Positions 17,617 to 27,997 of a DNA stretch of 64,000 nucleotides are shown here, in pieces. The stretch covers positions 1-64,000 of the forward strand of contig JAFSRW010000078.1 of NCBI GenBank assembly GCA_017445925.1. Direction: 5' to 3'. Positions within the stretch are counted from its first letter, which is position 1, and each line of letters opens with the position of its first letter. Under the pieces are notes generated by a model. That model saw only the letters and a list, made by a program, of their open reading frames with translations, ran no database searches and was not told the origin of the DNA. Origin of the DNA: Bacteroidaceae bacterium (GTDB taxonomy: Bacteria; Bacteroidota; Bacteroidia; Bacteroidales; Bacteroidaceae). A program made the position numbers and the translations under genes.

Positions 17617-19683
17617 ATGGATAACGTAACACTCAAGAATATTACCGAGTCTTGTAAAAAAGAACTGTCTGCTCTGGCTATAGGTTCGGGATTAGACCAA
17701 CTTAAGATTATTGCACGATATTGTTCTGACAAGCAGATTATCTCACAGGTCGAAGAGATAGAAGAAAACTATCACAGTATGCTTTCATTCCTCGCTGGAG
17801 GAGGAAAAGATGAAGACCGAGGTCTAACACAGAACAGGATCAGTCTGGAAGCACAGAAGATTCTTCGTGTTGCACATCGCGACATACGTTTGCAAGAGAT
17901 AAACAACAAGTACGCAAAGGCTTTTCGCGAACTGCAAACCCTTTATGGCATAGAGCCAGAAGAAGCATTATTACAGAAATGGAGAACCAGTCTACTACCC
18001 GACGAGCAGATGCTCATACAGGACCATCTCTTTACTCTTATCTGGACCTCTCCCCTATGGACACAAAAACAGACAGCCCACTGGTACGAGTTCTTGAGCC
18101 GTCAGACCGAATTGGTAAAGATACATTTCATGGGAGCCGTCATTCTCTCGCTTTGGGAATACTTCGATACAGAAAAGATGAGTTTTCTGTTCCTCTATAC
18201 CGATACAGAAAGTGAGAAACTGAATTCCCTGAATATAACGGCACTGGTATTGCTGGCCGAAAAATACCAGCAAGAGATACTCTCCTGCCACGAGCTGCAG
18301 AAACGTTACAACCAGAGTAACATTGGCAAGTATGTTCCAGTTGTCATTAAGGAAAGACTACTGATGCACCAGACCCTCATAGCCATCAAGGAGGAACAAG
18401 AAATGATGGCCGACTTCTCCCTGAACATGTCGCCAGAAGATATGGAGAATCTGATGAGCAAAAAGATGTCCCATCTTAAATTCATGATAGAAAAAGGGTT
18501 AGACATAAACCTAGGCAATCGCACAGGGCTATGGCGCAAATGCGATTTCCTGCGCGAGGACATCTCCCACTGGTGGATTCCATTTGAGAAAAGTTCTCCC
18601 GTTATTGAAGAATTGCTGATAGACAAAAAAGGCAACTTCAGTAAGCAGGCATACCAACTGCTTGATTTACCCTGCGAATGCGATATTGACCGCTATGCCA
18701 TGTTCTCATTCCTGGCTAAGACCCGATACAAGAACGATATGATGGAACAGTTGGCCCAAAGTCTGGATATGGCCGAGCTTTCGTCTGGAGGCATTGTGGT
18801 TCCATACGTGAATCATTTAAAGACAACCATGCAGAACCTGTATCGTATCTTCGTTCATTCCCCACTTAAGAACGAGATTGACAACCCCTTCTCATGGCCT
18901 TACAACTTTTGGCAGAACACCATATTGAAGGATAGTATCTCTGAGGAGAATGCCATTGAATTATGCTTTGAGATGCATAACGCCCAAATCTATGACCAGC
19001 CTGTGGAATGGATTGATAAGCTTTCAGAAATCTCAGGTACTAGTCAGACTATGCTGCAACTAAAGAGCAAATGCCTATACCTCATGGAGGAATACCAAAA
19101 AGCTCTAGCTCCGCTTACACAGTTGCTGTTCCTCGATGAAAATAATGAGTATGCACTGAGCATGATTCAACTTTGTTATGAAAAGATAGGTAGGAAAGAC
19201 AAACAACTGGAGTACATACAGAAACTGCTTGCCCTTAAACCCAACGAGGTTTCTTATCTGGCTACGGCTGCTGTTATTCTTGACGAGTTGGAGAAATATG
19301 ATCAAGCCTTAGAACACCTCTTCCACCTTGATGTCTTAGACCCTGACAATCCCCGTTTTATGGGTTCAATCGAGATTTGCGCCCTACACCTCAGGAGGTT
19401 CGATGTAGCATTACGCTACAATCAAGCTCTACTCCAGAACACCAATTACAAAGATTATTTCTATGAATACCTGAATGCCGGGAATATCCATTTCATTATG
19501 GGGAACTGGAAGGAAGCACTAAACAACTACAGGCGGTTTAAGGCCAAGGCAGAACTCATAAACAAGAAAGAGAAACTGTCAATAGACCCCGATGAAGAGT
19601 ATGTTTTAAGCGTTAAACTGCTAGAAAAGATGGGCGTCAGCCCCTCAGATATTCAGCTGATGCGCGATATGATTCAACTCTAA
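17617..19683 (+). CDS. Large cytoplasmic TPR protein
   Basis: The 688-residue protein has no signal peptide. The first two-thirds are helical and not recognised. The C-terminal third (about 490-660) has TPR-like units (YQKALAPLTQLLFLDENNEYAL, KYDQALEHLFHLDVLDPDNP, FDVALRYNQALL). It follows the lipoprotein gene by two bases and overlaps the convergent phospholipase D-like gene by four. It may be a scaffold; no enzymatic motif is visible. Confidence 0.8.
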   Translation: MDNVTLKNITESCKKELSALAIGSGLDQLKIIARYCSDKQIISQVEEIEENYHSMLSFLAGGGKDEDRGLTQNRISLEAQKILRVAHRDIRLQEINNKYAKAFRELQTLYGIEPEEALLQKWRTSLLPDEQMLIQDHLFTLIWTSPLWTQKQTAHWYEFLSRQTELVKIHFMGAVILSLWEYFDTEKMSFLFLYTDTESEKLNSLNITALVLLAEKYQQEILSCHELQKRYNQSNIGKYVPVVIKERLLMHQTLIAIKEEQEMMADFSLNMSPEDMENLMSKKMSHLKFMIEKGLDINLGNRTGLWRKCDFLREDISHWWIPFEKSSPVIEELLIDKKGNFSKQAYQLLDLPCECDIDRYAMFSFLAKTRYKNDMMEQLAQSLDMAELSSGGIVVPYVNHLKTTMQNLYRIFVHSPLKNEIDNPFSWPYNFWQNTILKDSISEENAIELCFEMHNAQIYDQPVEWIDKLSEISGTSQTMLQLKSKCLYLMEEYQKALAPLTQLLFLDENNEYALSMIQLCYEKIGRKDKQLEYIQKLLALKPNEVSYLATAAVILDELEKYDQALEHLFHLDVLDPDNPRFMGSIEICALHLRRFDVALRYNQALLQNTNYKDYFYEYLNAGNIHFIMGNWKEALNNYRRFKAKAELINKKEKLSIDPDEEYVLSVKLLEKMGVSPSDIQLMRDMIQL

Positions 19684-20909
19684 AGCAATCCTTTTATCGA
19701 CATATAGATGCGGGCTCTAATGAGCCTACCTTTGGGGAACAACGTTTTCCATGTTTCTGGTGTTAGCAGATAACAATGCTGTTCTACATCGTTTCTAAAG
19801 ACCTCTTGGAGTTCAGCAGTCGTCTTTGGGCTAAAAATAAAAGAGTTCACCTCATAGTCAAATTTCAGCGATCGGGCATCCAGATTGGTTGTCCCTACAG
19901 TACAGAACAGACCGTCTATCATCATAAACTTACTATGGTGAAAGCCCCCCTGATAATAGAATATCTCGGCACCACGCTTCATTAGTTTCTTCATTTCAAG
20001 GCCCGTAACGTCAGCGTTAGCCTGACCGTCACTTTTCTCAGAAACAATAAACTGGACTTTCACACCCCGAGCTAAAGCATCATTCAACGCTTTACGGATG
20101 GGGTTACTCAGACAAGGGTAAGGGTTTACAATCTGAATCAAATGTTGTGCATTATTGATAGCCACGCAGTAAGCCTTGCGCATCATATCAGGCGAGAGAC
20201 GTGGAATTCTATCAGTCAAGGCCAACAGCACCTTATCATTGCTTTTGTCTGGGCCCTTAAATGTACCAGGTTGTAACAGTTCATCCGTCACCACATACCA
20301 CATGCGTTCAAAAATCTGCTCGTACCCCTCCACAATAGAGCCGTAAAGACGGATATGCATATCGCGCCACTCCCCTACTTTTGGCTTTCCGTGCAGATAA
20401 TAATCAGCAACATTCATGCCACCCGTATAACAGATACTACCATCTATGATTGTTATTTTGTGATGGTCACGATGCCACACATGGTTTATCCAAGGGAAAC
20501 GGAACTTGTCAAACGCCTCAATCTCTATGCCAGCGTTTCTAACCTCTTTCAGAAAATCCTGGGATAGCGGCAAATCACTGCATTTGTTGCCAAAGCCGTC
20601 ATATATTATCCTTATCTTAACACCTTCATGAGCTTTTCTCTTCAGAATCTCAAAAAGAACGCCGCAAATACTGTCTTCCTGAAACTTAAAGTAATCCATA
20701 TGAATGAAGTGGCGGGCTTTCTCAATCTCTGCAAACATGTCCTGAAACTTGATAGGACCAGTTGTCAGCAACTTCACTTCGTTACCTTCATAGAATGGAA
20801 TACCCATTTGCCGATAGTCGGAAATGGTGCGTTCATCAGCACGCTGGGCATAGCCAGACAGCAGACTACTAATATAAACAAGTAAAAAAAGAAACAGCCT
20901 TCTTGTCAT
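19680..20909 (-). CDS. Phospholipase D-family protein (cardiolipin synthase-like)
   Basis: PLD-family enzymes transfer phosphatidyl groups; many bacterial ones make cardiolipin. Both HKD motifs are present: HHKITIIDGSICYTGGMN and HHSKFMMIDGLFCTVGTTN. The 409-residue protein begins with a signal-peptide-like segment (about 4-20) rather than two membrane helices, so it is likely exported or anchored at the periplasmic face. The start at 20909 lies 22 bases after the MaoC gene. Confidence 0.88.
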   Translation of the reverse strand: MTRRLFLFLLVYISSLLSGYAQRADERTISDYRQMGIPFYEGNEVKLLTTGPIKFQDMFAEIEKARHFIHMDYFKFQEDSICGVLFEILKRKAHEGVKIRIIYDGFGNKCSDLPLSQDFLKEVRNAGIEIEAFDKFRFPWINHVWHRDHHKITIIDGSICYTGGMNVADYYLHGKPKVGEWRDMHIRLYGSIVEGYEQIFERMWYVVTDELLQPGTFKGPDKSNDKVLLALTDRIPRLSPDMMRKAYCVAINNAQHLIQIVNPYPCLSNPIRKALNDALARGVKVQFIVSEKSDGQANADVTGLEMKKLMKRGAEIFYYQGGFHHSKFMMIDGLFCTVGTTNLDARSLKFDYEVNSFIFSPKTTAELQEVFRNDVEQHCYLLTPETWKTLFPKGRLIRARIYMSIKGLL

Positions 20910-20931
20910 TTGCCGGCAAAAGGACGGCGGC

Positions 20932-21399
20932 TTAGGCCTTGAAGTAATAGATAAAAGTGGCAAGACCCTCAAGGGCTTTCTTACCTGTCTCCTGAATCTC
21001 GATGGTAAACTTTATGGTGGTCTTAATAGCTCCACGTAGGTTAGCAAGTTCCTCCAGCTTTGTTGTCATACGTATATGCTGACCGCTCAAGACGGGTTGT
21101 GCAAACTTCATTTTATCCATCCCGTAGTTCATCATACGCTCCAGATTTTTGACTTCAATAATCTGGTCCCACAAGTATGGGAGCATACTTAAGGTCAGAT
21201 AACCGTGGGCAATGGTTTGGCCAAAGGGGCTCTCTGCTTTTGCCTTTTCTACATCAACATGTATCCACTGATGGTCTAGTGTAGCATCAGCAAACATATT
21301 TATACGCTCCTGTGGAAGTTCAACGTAATCACTAGCACCTAAAACCTGACCTACATATGGTAGGAAATCCTCATAAGAATTGATAACGACTTTACTCAT
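20932..21399 (-). CDS. MaoC-like hotdog dehydratase
   Basis: The 155-residue protein fits the (R)-specific enoyl-CoA hydratase group. It has FADATLDHQWIHVD with the Asp and His of the hydratase motif and SPFGQTIAHGYLTLSM. The natural substrate is probably an acyl-CoA but is not fixed by sequence. It is 22 bases upstream of the PLD gene and probably shares its promoter; TATCTTTG is at 21429-21436. Confidence 0.9.
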   Translation of the reverse strand: MSKVVINSYEDFLPYVGQVLGASDYVELPQERINMFADATLDHQWIHVDVEKAKAESPFGQTIAHGYLTLSMLPYLWDQIIEVKNLERMMNYGMDKMKFAQPVLSGQHIRMTTKLEELANLRGAIKTTIKFTIEIQETGKKALEGLATFIYYFKA

Positions 21400-21486
21400 T
21401 TTTCAGCTATATTTTGTTATTTCGCGTGCAAAGATACAATTAAAATGTGAAATATTCATAGTTTTTCGTTATCGTTTTCGTTTTCG

Positions 21487-22302
21487 TTACCGTTGTCGTT
21501 TTTTATAGAAACGCACATAGTCTATCTGGTAGCGATAAGGTAATTCTCTGGGATTAACCCGTCCAACCCAGTGTCCGCCCAACTGCATATCTATTAGCAG
21601 ATACATGGGACGGTCATACGGGTATTGCTTGGGACCCAATTCCGGCTGCTTGTAATAAGTAAACGTATGGCGGTCGTTGATAAAGAAGCTCATGCTATCT
21701 TCATACAGTTCCACGCTATATACGTTCCAATCGCCTCGCTTAATGGTTCCTTTAGTACCCCAATACTGGCTCTTACGGGCAATAGTATCATACTCAGTAG
21801 TATAGGAATGAACCGTCTGATAAGCTATGGTATCATAGTTCAGACGCTCCATAATATCTATCTCTCCACCGTATGGCCATTGTCCCTCCGGCAACAGCCA
21901 GGCAGCAGGCCAAGCACCTGATGCATCATCCATCTTCAGCCTTATATCAATTCTTCCACGCTGAAAAAGTACCTTCCCACGGGTATAAACACCACCCGTC
22001 AAGTAATGAGCCGTATCTTGTGGCAGGTAGTCGTTGTTAAGACCATAAAGGATAAGTTTACCGTCCTCAACCTTAAAGAGCCTGTCATCCATGCTCATAT
22101 ATTTGTTCCACTCCGGTGGATTGGGAAAACGCGGAATACGCGTCCACTCATCCGAGAGTTTATCTCCGTCGAACTCATCATGCCATACAAGTTCCCAGCC
22201 CTCACGCTGCAAAGAATCATTTTTCTTGGCACCAGCTTGAAGAAAGTATGACGAAAGAACTGCAAACAAAAAGACAGTCTGATAATAGTAACGTTTTTTC
22301 AT
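21487..22302 (-). CDS. Secreted GH16 family glycoside hydrolase
   Basis: GH16 enzymes cut beta-1,3/1,4-glucans and galactans. The 271-residue protein has a signal peptide and the catalytic signature EIDIME (about 145-150), with WHDEFDGDKLSDEWT at the start and FYINDRHT-like strands late. Substrate is uncertain; the laminarinase/licheninase side of the family is plausible. The last codons are made of an AACG-type simple repeat (21462-21505), so the C-terminus may vary between strains. The gene overlaps the upstream tolC-like gene by four bases. Confidence 0.9.
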   Translation of the reverse strand: MKKRYYYQTVFLFAVLSSYFLQAGAKKNDSLQREGWELVWHDEFDGDKLSDEWTRIPRFPNPPEWNKYMSMDDRLFKVEDGKLILYGLNNDYLPQDTAHYLTGGVYTRGKVLFQRGRIDIRLKMDDASGAWPAAWLLPEGQWPYGGEIDIMERLNYDTIAYQTVHSYTTEYDTIARKSQYWGTKGTIKRGDWNVYSVELYEDSMSFFINDRHTFTYYKQPELGPKQYPYDRPMYLLIDMQLGGHWVGRVNPRELPYRYQIDYVRFYKKRQR

Positions 22303-23651
22303 TGGCCTATAGAATGTCGATACTCTAAGAGTTTATTCTGATAATCCGCAAAGGCATCGGTGTGCTTATCACAAGCCTGCTGATAGAGGAGCTGGGCTTG
22401 CAGAAGATCCGACATCTTGGACGTTCCCGCATTGTAGTAGTTACGGTTCAGGCGAAGGTTCTCTTGCGCCTGCTCAATGCTACGCTGGGCAAGCAGGAGC
22501 TGCTGGTAAGACTCTTGAACGTTGTTCCAAGCATTCTGCATACGAATCTGCAGGAGTTGGGAGTTGTCCTCAAGCTGGTCCTCGGCTTTCTGCTGCTCTA
22601 TCTTCTTACGCTTGATAGCATGCGATCCGCCCCACCAGTCAGAAATGGGCACGTTAACCGTTGCAAAGACAAGGCCGAAGGAGCGGTCGTTGTCCAGCAG
22701 ATTATGATAGTTATAACCCACGCCAACGCCAACGGAGGGTAGGTTCTGCCCTACTGCCAACTTGCGCTGCAGCTTGGCAGCCTCTACCTGTTTACCTAAG
22801 AGCTGATACTCGGGGAGAGAATGAACAGTTGAAAGTTGAGAGTTGAAAGTTGAAAGTTGAGAATTGGGTAATTCTGCAGTGAGTACCGAGTAGTCGATAA
22901 CGAAAGTGGTGTCACGAAGGCCGCAGAACTGCGAAAGCAGCATGCGAACAAGTGAAATGGCGTTCTCTACCTTCAACTTCTGACTGGCTACCTCGTTTTC
23001 GCGCAGTTGAACCTGCAACATATCGTTAGGCATAGCCACTCCAGCGCGAACAGCAACATCCACATCCTTGTGAATATCACCCAGCAACTGCTCCGCTGCC
23101 TGAATAGTTTTCAACTTCTCCTGCACAGAGGCCAATTGCCAGAAGTATTGCTCGGCAGTCTTCTCCACATCGTTCTCAGAAAGTTCTAACTGCAATTTGC
23201 TTACATCCTCCCCTACTTTGGCAAGACGGTTTCCGTTGACAATCTGTCCGCCAGCAAAGACGGGTTGTACGGCAGAAACAGTACCAATGACACCCTTTTT
23301 GAGCATGGTAATAGAGGTAGGAGTTGCCAGCGCAGCAAGGGCAGAAGCAGGCAGCACCTGGGCCAAATCCTGTACCGCTTGAGGCGAGAGCATCTCACCA
23401 GGATTGACGGTCATCTTGGCCATATCCTTGGTGGCATTGAACCACACACCGGCAGCACTGACGCTGGGGAAATACTTGGTAAACGCTTCCTTGCGCTGCT
23501 GCTGGGCAGCCTCTATGCCATGCTGGGCGTTACGAATGGCAATATTGTTCTGGCGTGCAGAATCAAGTATCTGCTCCAGGGTATATTTGGGTTGTGCAGC
23601 AACGGTGCCGCAGCATACAAAACATATTATGATTGCAAATATCTTCTTCAT
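22299..23651 (-). CDS. TolC-family outer membrane efflux protein
   Basis: TolC-like proteins form the outer membrane duct of tripartite pumps. The protein has a signal peptide (FAIIICFVCCGTVAAQ), and two outer membrane efflux repeats (TLEQILDSARQNNIAIRNA; later LAVGQNLPSVGVGVGYNY). ATG at 23651 is chosen; an upstream in-frame start adds only charged residues. Near the middle (22826-22870) a simple repeat codes NSQLSTFNSQLSTVHS, an in-frame insertion between the two halves. It is the third gene after the adaptor and the RND permease. Confidence 0.93.
   Translation of the reverse strand: MKKIFAIIICFVCCGTVAAQPKYTLEQILDSARQNNIAIRNAQHGIEAAQQQRKEAFTKYFPSVSAAGVWFNATKDMAKMTVNPGEMLSPQAVQDLAQVLPASALAALATPTSITMLKKGVIGTVSAVQPVFAGGQIVNGNRLAKVGEDVSKLQLELSENDVEKTAEQYFWQLASVQEKLKTIQAAEQLLGDIHKDVDVAVRAGVAMPNDMLQVQLRENEVASQKLKVENAISLVRMLLSQFCGLRDTTFVIDYSVLTAELPNSQLSTFNSQLSTVHSLPEYQLLGKQVEAAKLQRKLAVGQNLPSVGVGVGYNYHNLLDNDRSFGLVFATVNVPISDWWGGSHAIKRKKIEQQKAEDQLEDNSQLLQIRMQNAWNNVQESYQQLLLAQRSIEQAQENLRLNRNYYNAGTSKMSDLLQAQLLYQQACDKHTDAFADYQNKLLEYRHSIGQ
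22826..22870. repeat. TCAACTTTCAACT-type simple repeat inside the tolC-like gene
   Basis: GTTGAAAGTTGAGAGTTG units follow each other in frame inside the coding sequence. A similar run (CAACTTCAACTATCAACTG) is in the intergenic gap at 26808-26832. Confidence 0.8.
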
Positions 23652-23677
23652 TTCCTCATTTTTCACTCTTTCATTTT

Positions 23678-26600
23678 TCACTTAGTAGATACCTTCCAAT
23701 AAATTACAGGCAACATGGTAACTACCATGATAAGCGATCCAATACCTCCGGCAAAAATAGTAACACCCACTGGCATCCAGAAACTGGATTGTGCAATAAT
23801 CATGGGCACTACACCTACTGCTGTGGTGGCCGTTGTAAGGAAGATGGGCACCATACGACGTTTGCCGGCATCATAAGCAGCCTTTTTAACTGCCTGATTG
23901 TAGGCCTTACGGTCCACAGTCCAGTCGCCGTGCTCATCCACATACTTCTTTATCAGGTCTATGGCGTGCTCAAAGATGAGAATCTCGTTACGCATAATCA
24001 TACCCATCAGCGTAATAAGGCCGAAGATGGAGGTCAAACCCAAAGCGCGGTTCATTACTCCCAAGCCTATTAAAGCACCAGGAATCATCAGCGCTAGTGC
24101 AACCATGCATATCATGGTAATACCGTACTTCTTGAAGTTGAACAGCAAGAAGAAGAACACAATAATCATGGCTATGGTAATACCAGCGTAAATCTGAGGC
24201 ATAGCCTCGGCGCCATTCTCCAACTCACCGCCCACCTCAGTACGCACACCCTGTGGAAGGAGGATTTCCTTCTCCATAATGTTGGCGATCTTTTTCTCGA
24301 TAGGCGTTGTATATATACCCTGTTCAAAATGTGCCGTTACGGTGATGCAACGCTCGCCTCCACGGTGCACAATGCGACTTTCTGTCCATCGGGGCTTCAC
24401 ATCAGCAATCTGACGCAAGGGAATGGTAGTATTCTTTTGGCTAAATGCGGTTGAGGCCATAGTAACGGGGGTGGCAATACCCAAATTTTCGATATCGGAG
24501 AAGGTCATATCGGCATCATCTTTAACAACGATGGGCACCTCGTAGCTCCCCTCCCAAAGCTGTCCAACGCGTAAGTCGCTGGAGGTTGCACTCAAGGCCA
24601 ACTCAGCTGTTGCCCTGCTGACACCCAACTGAGCAGAAGTTACAGGGTTGAGCTGCACACTCACCATGGGGAAGGGCTGCAAGTAATCGGTATGTACCCA
24701 TTCCAGCTCGGGGAACTGGCGCATACGTTTTACCAGCCTTTCAGCCACAATGTGCAAGGAGTCGATGTTCTCGCCATAAAAACGGTATTCCAGTTCGGGG
24801 ACTCTCATATAGTCCAGTCTTTTGAACTTGACGTATGCATTGGGAAAAGCCTCGCCTAACTGGGGTTGATACTCGGCAAGGAGATCGAGGGTAGCACCAT
24901 TCGACTTAGTGTTCACTATTAACTGAGCATAATTCTTGCCAGCTATCTGAGGTGCATAACAATCCATGAAGCGGGGCGAAGAACAGCCAATGAAGCTAGT
25001 GATATTGGTAACGCGCTTGTCTTTAGCAAGAACGCTTTGTACAGAATCGGCCACCGCACGGGTCTCTGCCATACCTTTTCCATCGGGCAGATAAATCTCC
25101 ACGGCAAACTGGTCGCGGTCGGCAAACGGGAAAAGCCTAATCTTAAGCGTAGGAACAATGAGAAGCGAAAGAACAATCACGGCTATGCCTCCGCCAATAG
25201 TAATCCAGGGAAAGCGGAAGGTAAAATCAAGTACGTGGTTGTACGTCTTCTGTACAAAGTTGGTAATGGCATTGCCCCCAGTACTAACCTTCCCTGGCTT
25301 GATGATACGCACCTCCAGGAAAGGAATTACCGTAACAGCCAGCAACAGGGAAACCATCAGGTTGATGGTAATGGTCATTGGGAAATAATACAGTGCATCC
25401 AGAAACATTCCCTTCAGCGTAGCCAGGAAGGGAAAGAAGATTCCGCAGATGCAGACGGTAGCCAGCATCATGGGCATAAAATACTGGCGAGCCGACGCAA
25501 TGGCAGCCACCTTAGGCTCGTAGCCCTTTCCCAGATACTCCAGATAACCATCGATGACAACAATAGAGTTATCCACTATCATTCCAAGCACAACAATAAG
25601 TGCCGCCAGTGTAATGATGTTCAGTTCGATGCCCATCATATACATGATAGACACGCTGACAAATGTACTGATGGGGATGGTAGCCGAAGCCACAATGGCC
25701 GAACGGATAGGGAACAGCACCATCATAACCAGGATAATGATGACCATAGAGATGAGCAAGTCACGAAGGAAATCGTGCACACTCTTGGCAACAACTTTGG
25801 GTTTGTCGGCAATACGTGTAACATTTACGTCGGAGGGTAATTCGTTCTGGCGGAAAGCCTTCAGCACCTTATCAACCTCACGACCATACTGAATCACATT
25901 ATGGCCTGGCGACATCTCCATAGAAAGCAACAAGCAAGGATGTCCGTCAAGGTTTATAAAACTGTTATCATCGTCATACTCCCTAACCACACGGGCCACA
26001 TCTCTCACACGAGCCACCTTGCCGGTAGCTGGGTCGGAAAAGATTATCTGGTTAGCGATCTCCTCTTCTGTGTTTTCTATGGCCTCTACGTGTATGGGTA
26101 TCTGCTGGTCAACATCGCTGAGACTGCCACTTGTAGTGATAAGGCCCTGTGCCTGCAAACGTGTAAAGAGCAACTGCTGGCCAACACCGTATGCCTGCAA
26201 GCGCTGACGGTCAACGTAAAGTGAAATCTGCTCTTTCTGTTCGCCAAAGAGTTTTACATTAGCAACCGAGGGGATGCGACGCAGGCGGTCGCTCAGATTA
26301 TCGCTGTACTCTTTCAGCTCACGGTAACTGCGCTGCTCACTCTCAATGGCAATCAGCAAGGCCGAGGTATTGCCAAAGTCGTCATTCACAATAACACCCA
26401 AGACACCTTTTGGTAATGTCTGTTTGAATGAATTGATTCCATGTTTAATCTTGCTCCAAACCTCTTCTTTATTATTTACATCATCGTTCAACTCAACCAT
26501 CACTATACACAGACTGTTCTGCGATGTGGTGGTGGTCTTGACACGATTAACCTCTCCGAATGTGAACAGGTAGCGCTCCAATGGGCGGGCTACCTGCTGC

Positions 26601-26794
26601 TCTACTTCCTCGCTGGTGGCACCCGGATAAACAGCTACCACAACTCCCTGACGGATGGTAACCTGTGGGAACTCGTCCTTGGGCATTTCGTACATGCCCA
26701 TGATGCCCAGCACAAACAGAATACCTATAATGAGCAAGGAAATAGGATAGTGTTCCAATGGCCATGCCAGCCAATTCTGCATCTTAGTTTGCAT
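23678..26794 (-). CDS. RND-family efflux permease
   Basis: RND permeases export drugs, metals or lipids using the proton gradient. The 1038-residue protein has an N-terminal helix (about 15-35), the porter loop ATSEEVEQQVARPLE, a first membrane block (about 340-540), a second periplasmic loop and a second block (about 860-1030). PxQ-type LPDGKGMAETRAVADSV and LITLMGMIMRNEILIFEHAID are typical. It resembles the MexF/CzcA-like Bacteroidetes group; substrate is unknown. It sits between adaptor and outer membrane duct. Confidence 0.95.
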   Translation of the reverse strand: MQTKMQNWLAWPLEHYPISLLIIGILFVLGIMGMYEMPKDEFPQVTIRQGVVVAVYPGATSEEVEQQVARPLERYLFTFGEVNRVKTTTTSQNSLCIVMVELNDDVNNKEEVWSKIKHGINSFKQTLPKGVLGVIVNDDFGNTSALLIAIESEQRSYRELKEYSDNLSDRLRRIPSVANVKLFGEQKEQISLYVDRQRLQAYGVGQQLLFTRLQAQGLITTSGSLSDVDQQIPIHVEAIENTEEEIANQIIFSDPATGKVARVRDVARVVREYDDDNSFINLDGHPCLLLSMEMSPGHNVIQYGREVDKVLKAFRQNELPSDVNVTRIADKPKVVAKSVHDFLRDLLISMVIIILVMMVLFPIRSAIVASATIPISTFVSVSIMYMMGIELNIITLAALIVVLGMIVDNSIVVIDGYLEYLGKGYEPKVAAIASARQYFMPMMLATVCICGIFFPFLATLKGMFLDALYYFPMTITINLMVSLLLAVTVIPFLEVRIIKPGKVSTGGNAITNFVQKTYNHVLDFTFRFPWITIGGGIAVIVLSLLIVPTLKIRLFPFADRDQFAVEIYLPDGKGMAETRAVADSVQSVLAKDKRVTNITSFIGCSSPRFMDCYAPQIAGKNYAQLIVNTKSNGATLDLLAEYQPQLGEAFPNAYVKFKRLDYMRVPELEYRFYGENIDSLHIVAERLVKRMRQFPELEWVHTDYLQPFPMVSVQLNPVTSAQLGVSRATAELALSATSSDLRVGQLWEGSYEVPIVVKDDADMTFSDIENLGIATPVTMASTAFSQKNTTIPLRQIADVKPRWTESRIVHRGGERCITVTAHFEQGIYTTPIEKKIANIMEKEILLPQGVRTEVGGELENGAEAMPQIYAGITIAMIIVFFFLLFNFKKYGITMICMVALALMIPGALIGLGVMNRALGLTSIFGLITLMGMIMRNEILIFEHAIDLIKKYVDEHGDWTVDRKAYNQAVKKAAYDAGKRRMVPIFLTTATTAVGVVPMIIAQSSFWMPVGVTIFAGGIGSLIMVVTMLPVIYWKVSTK

Positions 26795-26830
26795 AACTAT
26801 TAACTAACAACTTCAACTATCAACTGTCAA

Positions 26831-27883
26831 CTAAAAGATGACCTTTGTTCCTTCACTCAATTTCTGATATCCCTCAATAACAATGCGCTGATCTATACTG
26901 ATGCCCGAGGTAATAACAATCCTGTTACCCATGGTCTCGCCAATGGTTACGTCAGTACGATGAGCATTATTGTATTCATCTACCGACCAGACAAACAGTT
27001 TGCCACTAGCTTTCTTCTGAACCGCTGTTACAGGAACAGTTAATAATGCTACGTCTGATGTTTGCTGCGAAGCTAGTGTAAACGTAACAGAAGCTACCAT
27101 TCCTGGAAGCAACTTGTGGCCGGTGTTGACAACATTAATACGTATGTCATAAGTGTGCGTCAAGGCATCTGCCTGCACGCCCTTTTCTATCTGACCACCT
27201 GTAAAGCGCTGGTTAATGGCATCCACCTTAATATATGAAGGCGTATTGGTACCTATGCCGCTGATTTCTGCCTCAGGGATAGCCACCTTAACCTTTACCT
27301 TATTTATATTAAGGATGCTGACCACGGCCTGTGAGGGCATAGCAGTCTCACCAGCACCCACCTGCTTTTTACCAATAATGCCGCTTACGGGAGCAAACAA
27401 TTTGCAATCGGCCAGATTCTTCTTGGCAACTTCTAACTGCGACTGAGCCTGTGCCACCTTGCTCTGAACCTCCACCCACTGCACTTCGGGCAAAGAACCG
27501 TTCTCGTGCAACTGTCCGTAACGCTGCAAGGCATCGTTGGCCTGTGTCATCTGTGCCTCGGCACCAGCCAGCAGATTACGGGCCTGCGTATCGTCCATCT
27601 CAGCAATGAGCTGCCCTTTGCTTACAGCCTGACCCTCATCCACCAACAAACGCTTCACTACTCCCATACTGGTAAAACTAACCGCTGTGGCCTCGTTCTC
27701 TTCCACAATACCCACATAAGTCTGGGCACCCTCACCCGTAGTAGTCGCGACAACCTCTGTTTTAACTCGTGTGGGAACCTGCTGTTCCTGATTTGTTAAT
27801 TTATTTTTGTCATCCTTCTGCTTATCGGCACATGAAGCACCTATCACCAGAAGAAATAAAATAGGAAAATAGATTTTTTTCAT
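26831..27883 (-). CDS. RND efflux periplasmic adaptor lipoprotein
   Basis: The membrane fusion protein links permease and duct. The 350-residue protein has a lipoprotein signal (GASC, Cys about 18), a biotinyl-like flank (VKRLLVDEGQAVSKGQLIAEMD), a coiled-coil hairpin (about 85-145) and PVSGIIGKKQVGAGETA, followed by beta-barrel and membrane-proximal domains. It is the first gene of the efflux operon; a TACTTTTG box is at 27907-27914. No regulator gene is adjacent. Confidence 0.95.
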   Translation of the reverse strand: MKKIYFPILFLLVIGASCADKQKDDKNKLTNQEQQVPTRVKTEVVATTTGEGAQTYVGIVEENEATAVSFTSMGVVKRLLVDEGQAVSKGQLIAEMDDTQARNLLAGAEAQMTQANDALQRYGQLHENGSLPEVQWVEVQSKVAQAQSQLEVAKKNLADCKLFAPVSGIIGKKQVGAGETAMPSQAVVSILNINKVKVKVAIPEAEISGIGTNTPSYIKVDAINQRFTGGQIEKGVQADALTHTYDIRINVVNTGHKLLPGMVASVTFTLASQQTSDVALLTVPVTAVQKKASGKLFVWSVDEYNNAHRTDVTIGETMGNRIVITSGISIDQRIVIEGYQKLSEGTKVIF

Positions 27884-27997
27884 AAGTCAATAATATAATT
27901 TGCCTGCAAAAGTATTACTTTATCTGCAAACAAATATATTCTATTTTATTTATTTAACATTTTATTTCGACGATGCTGTCAGGAGAGTTCCGTATGG

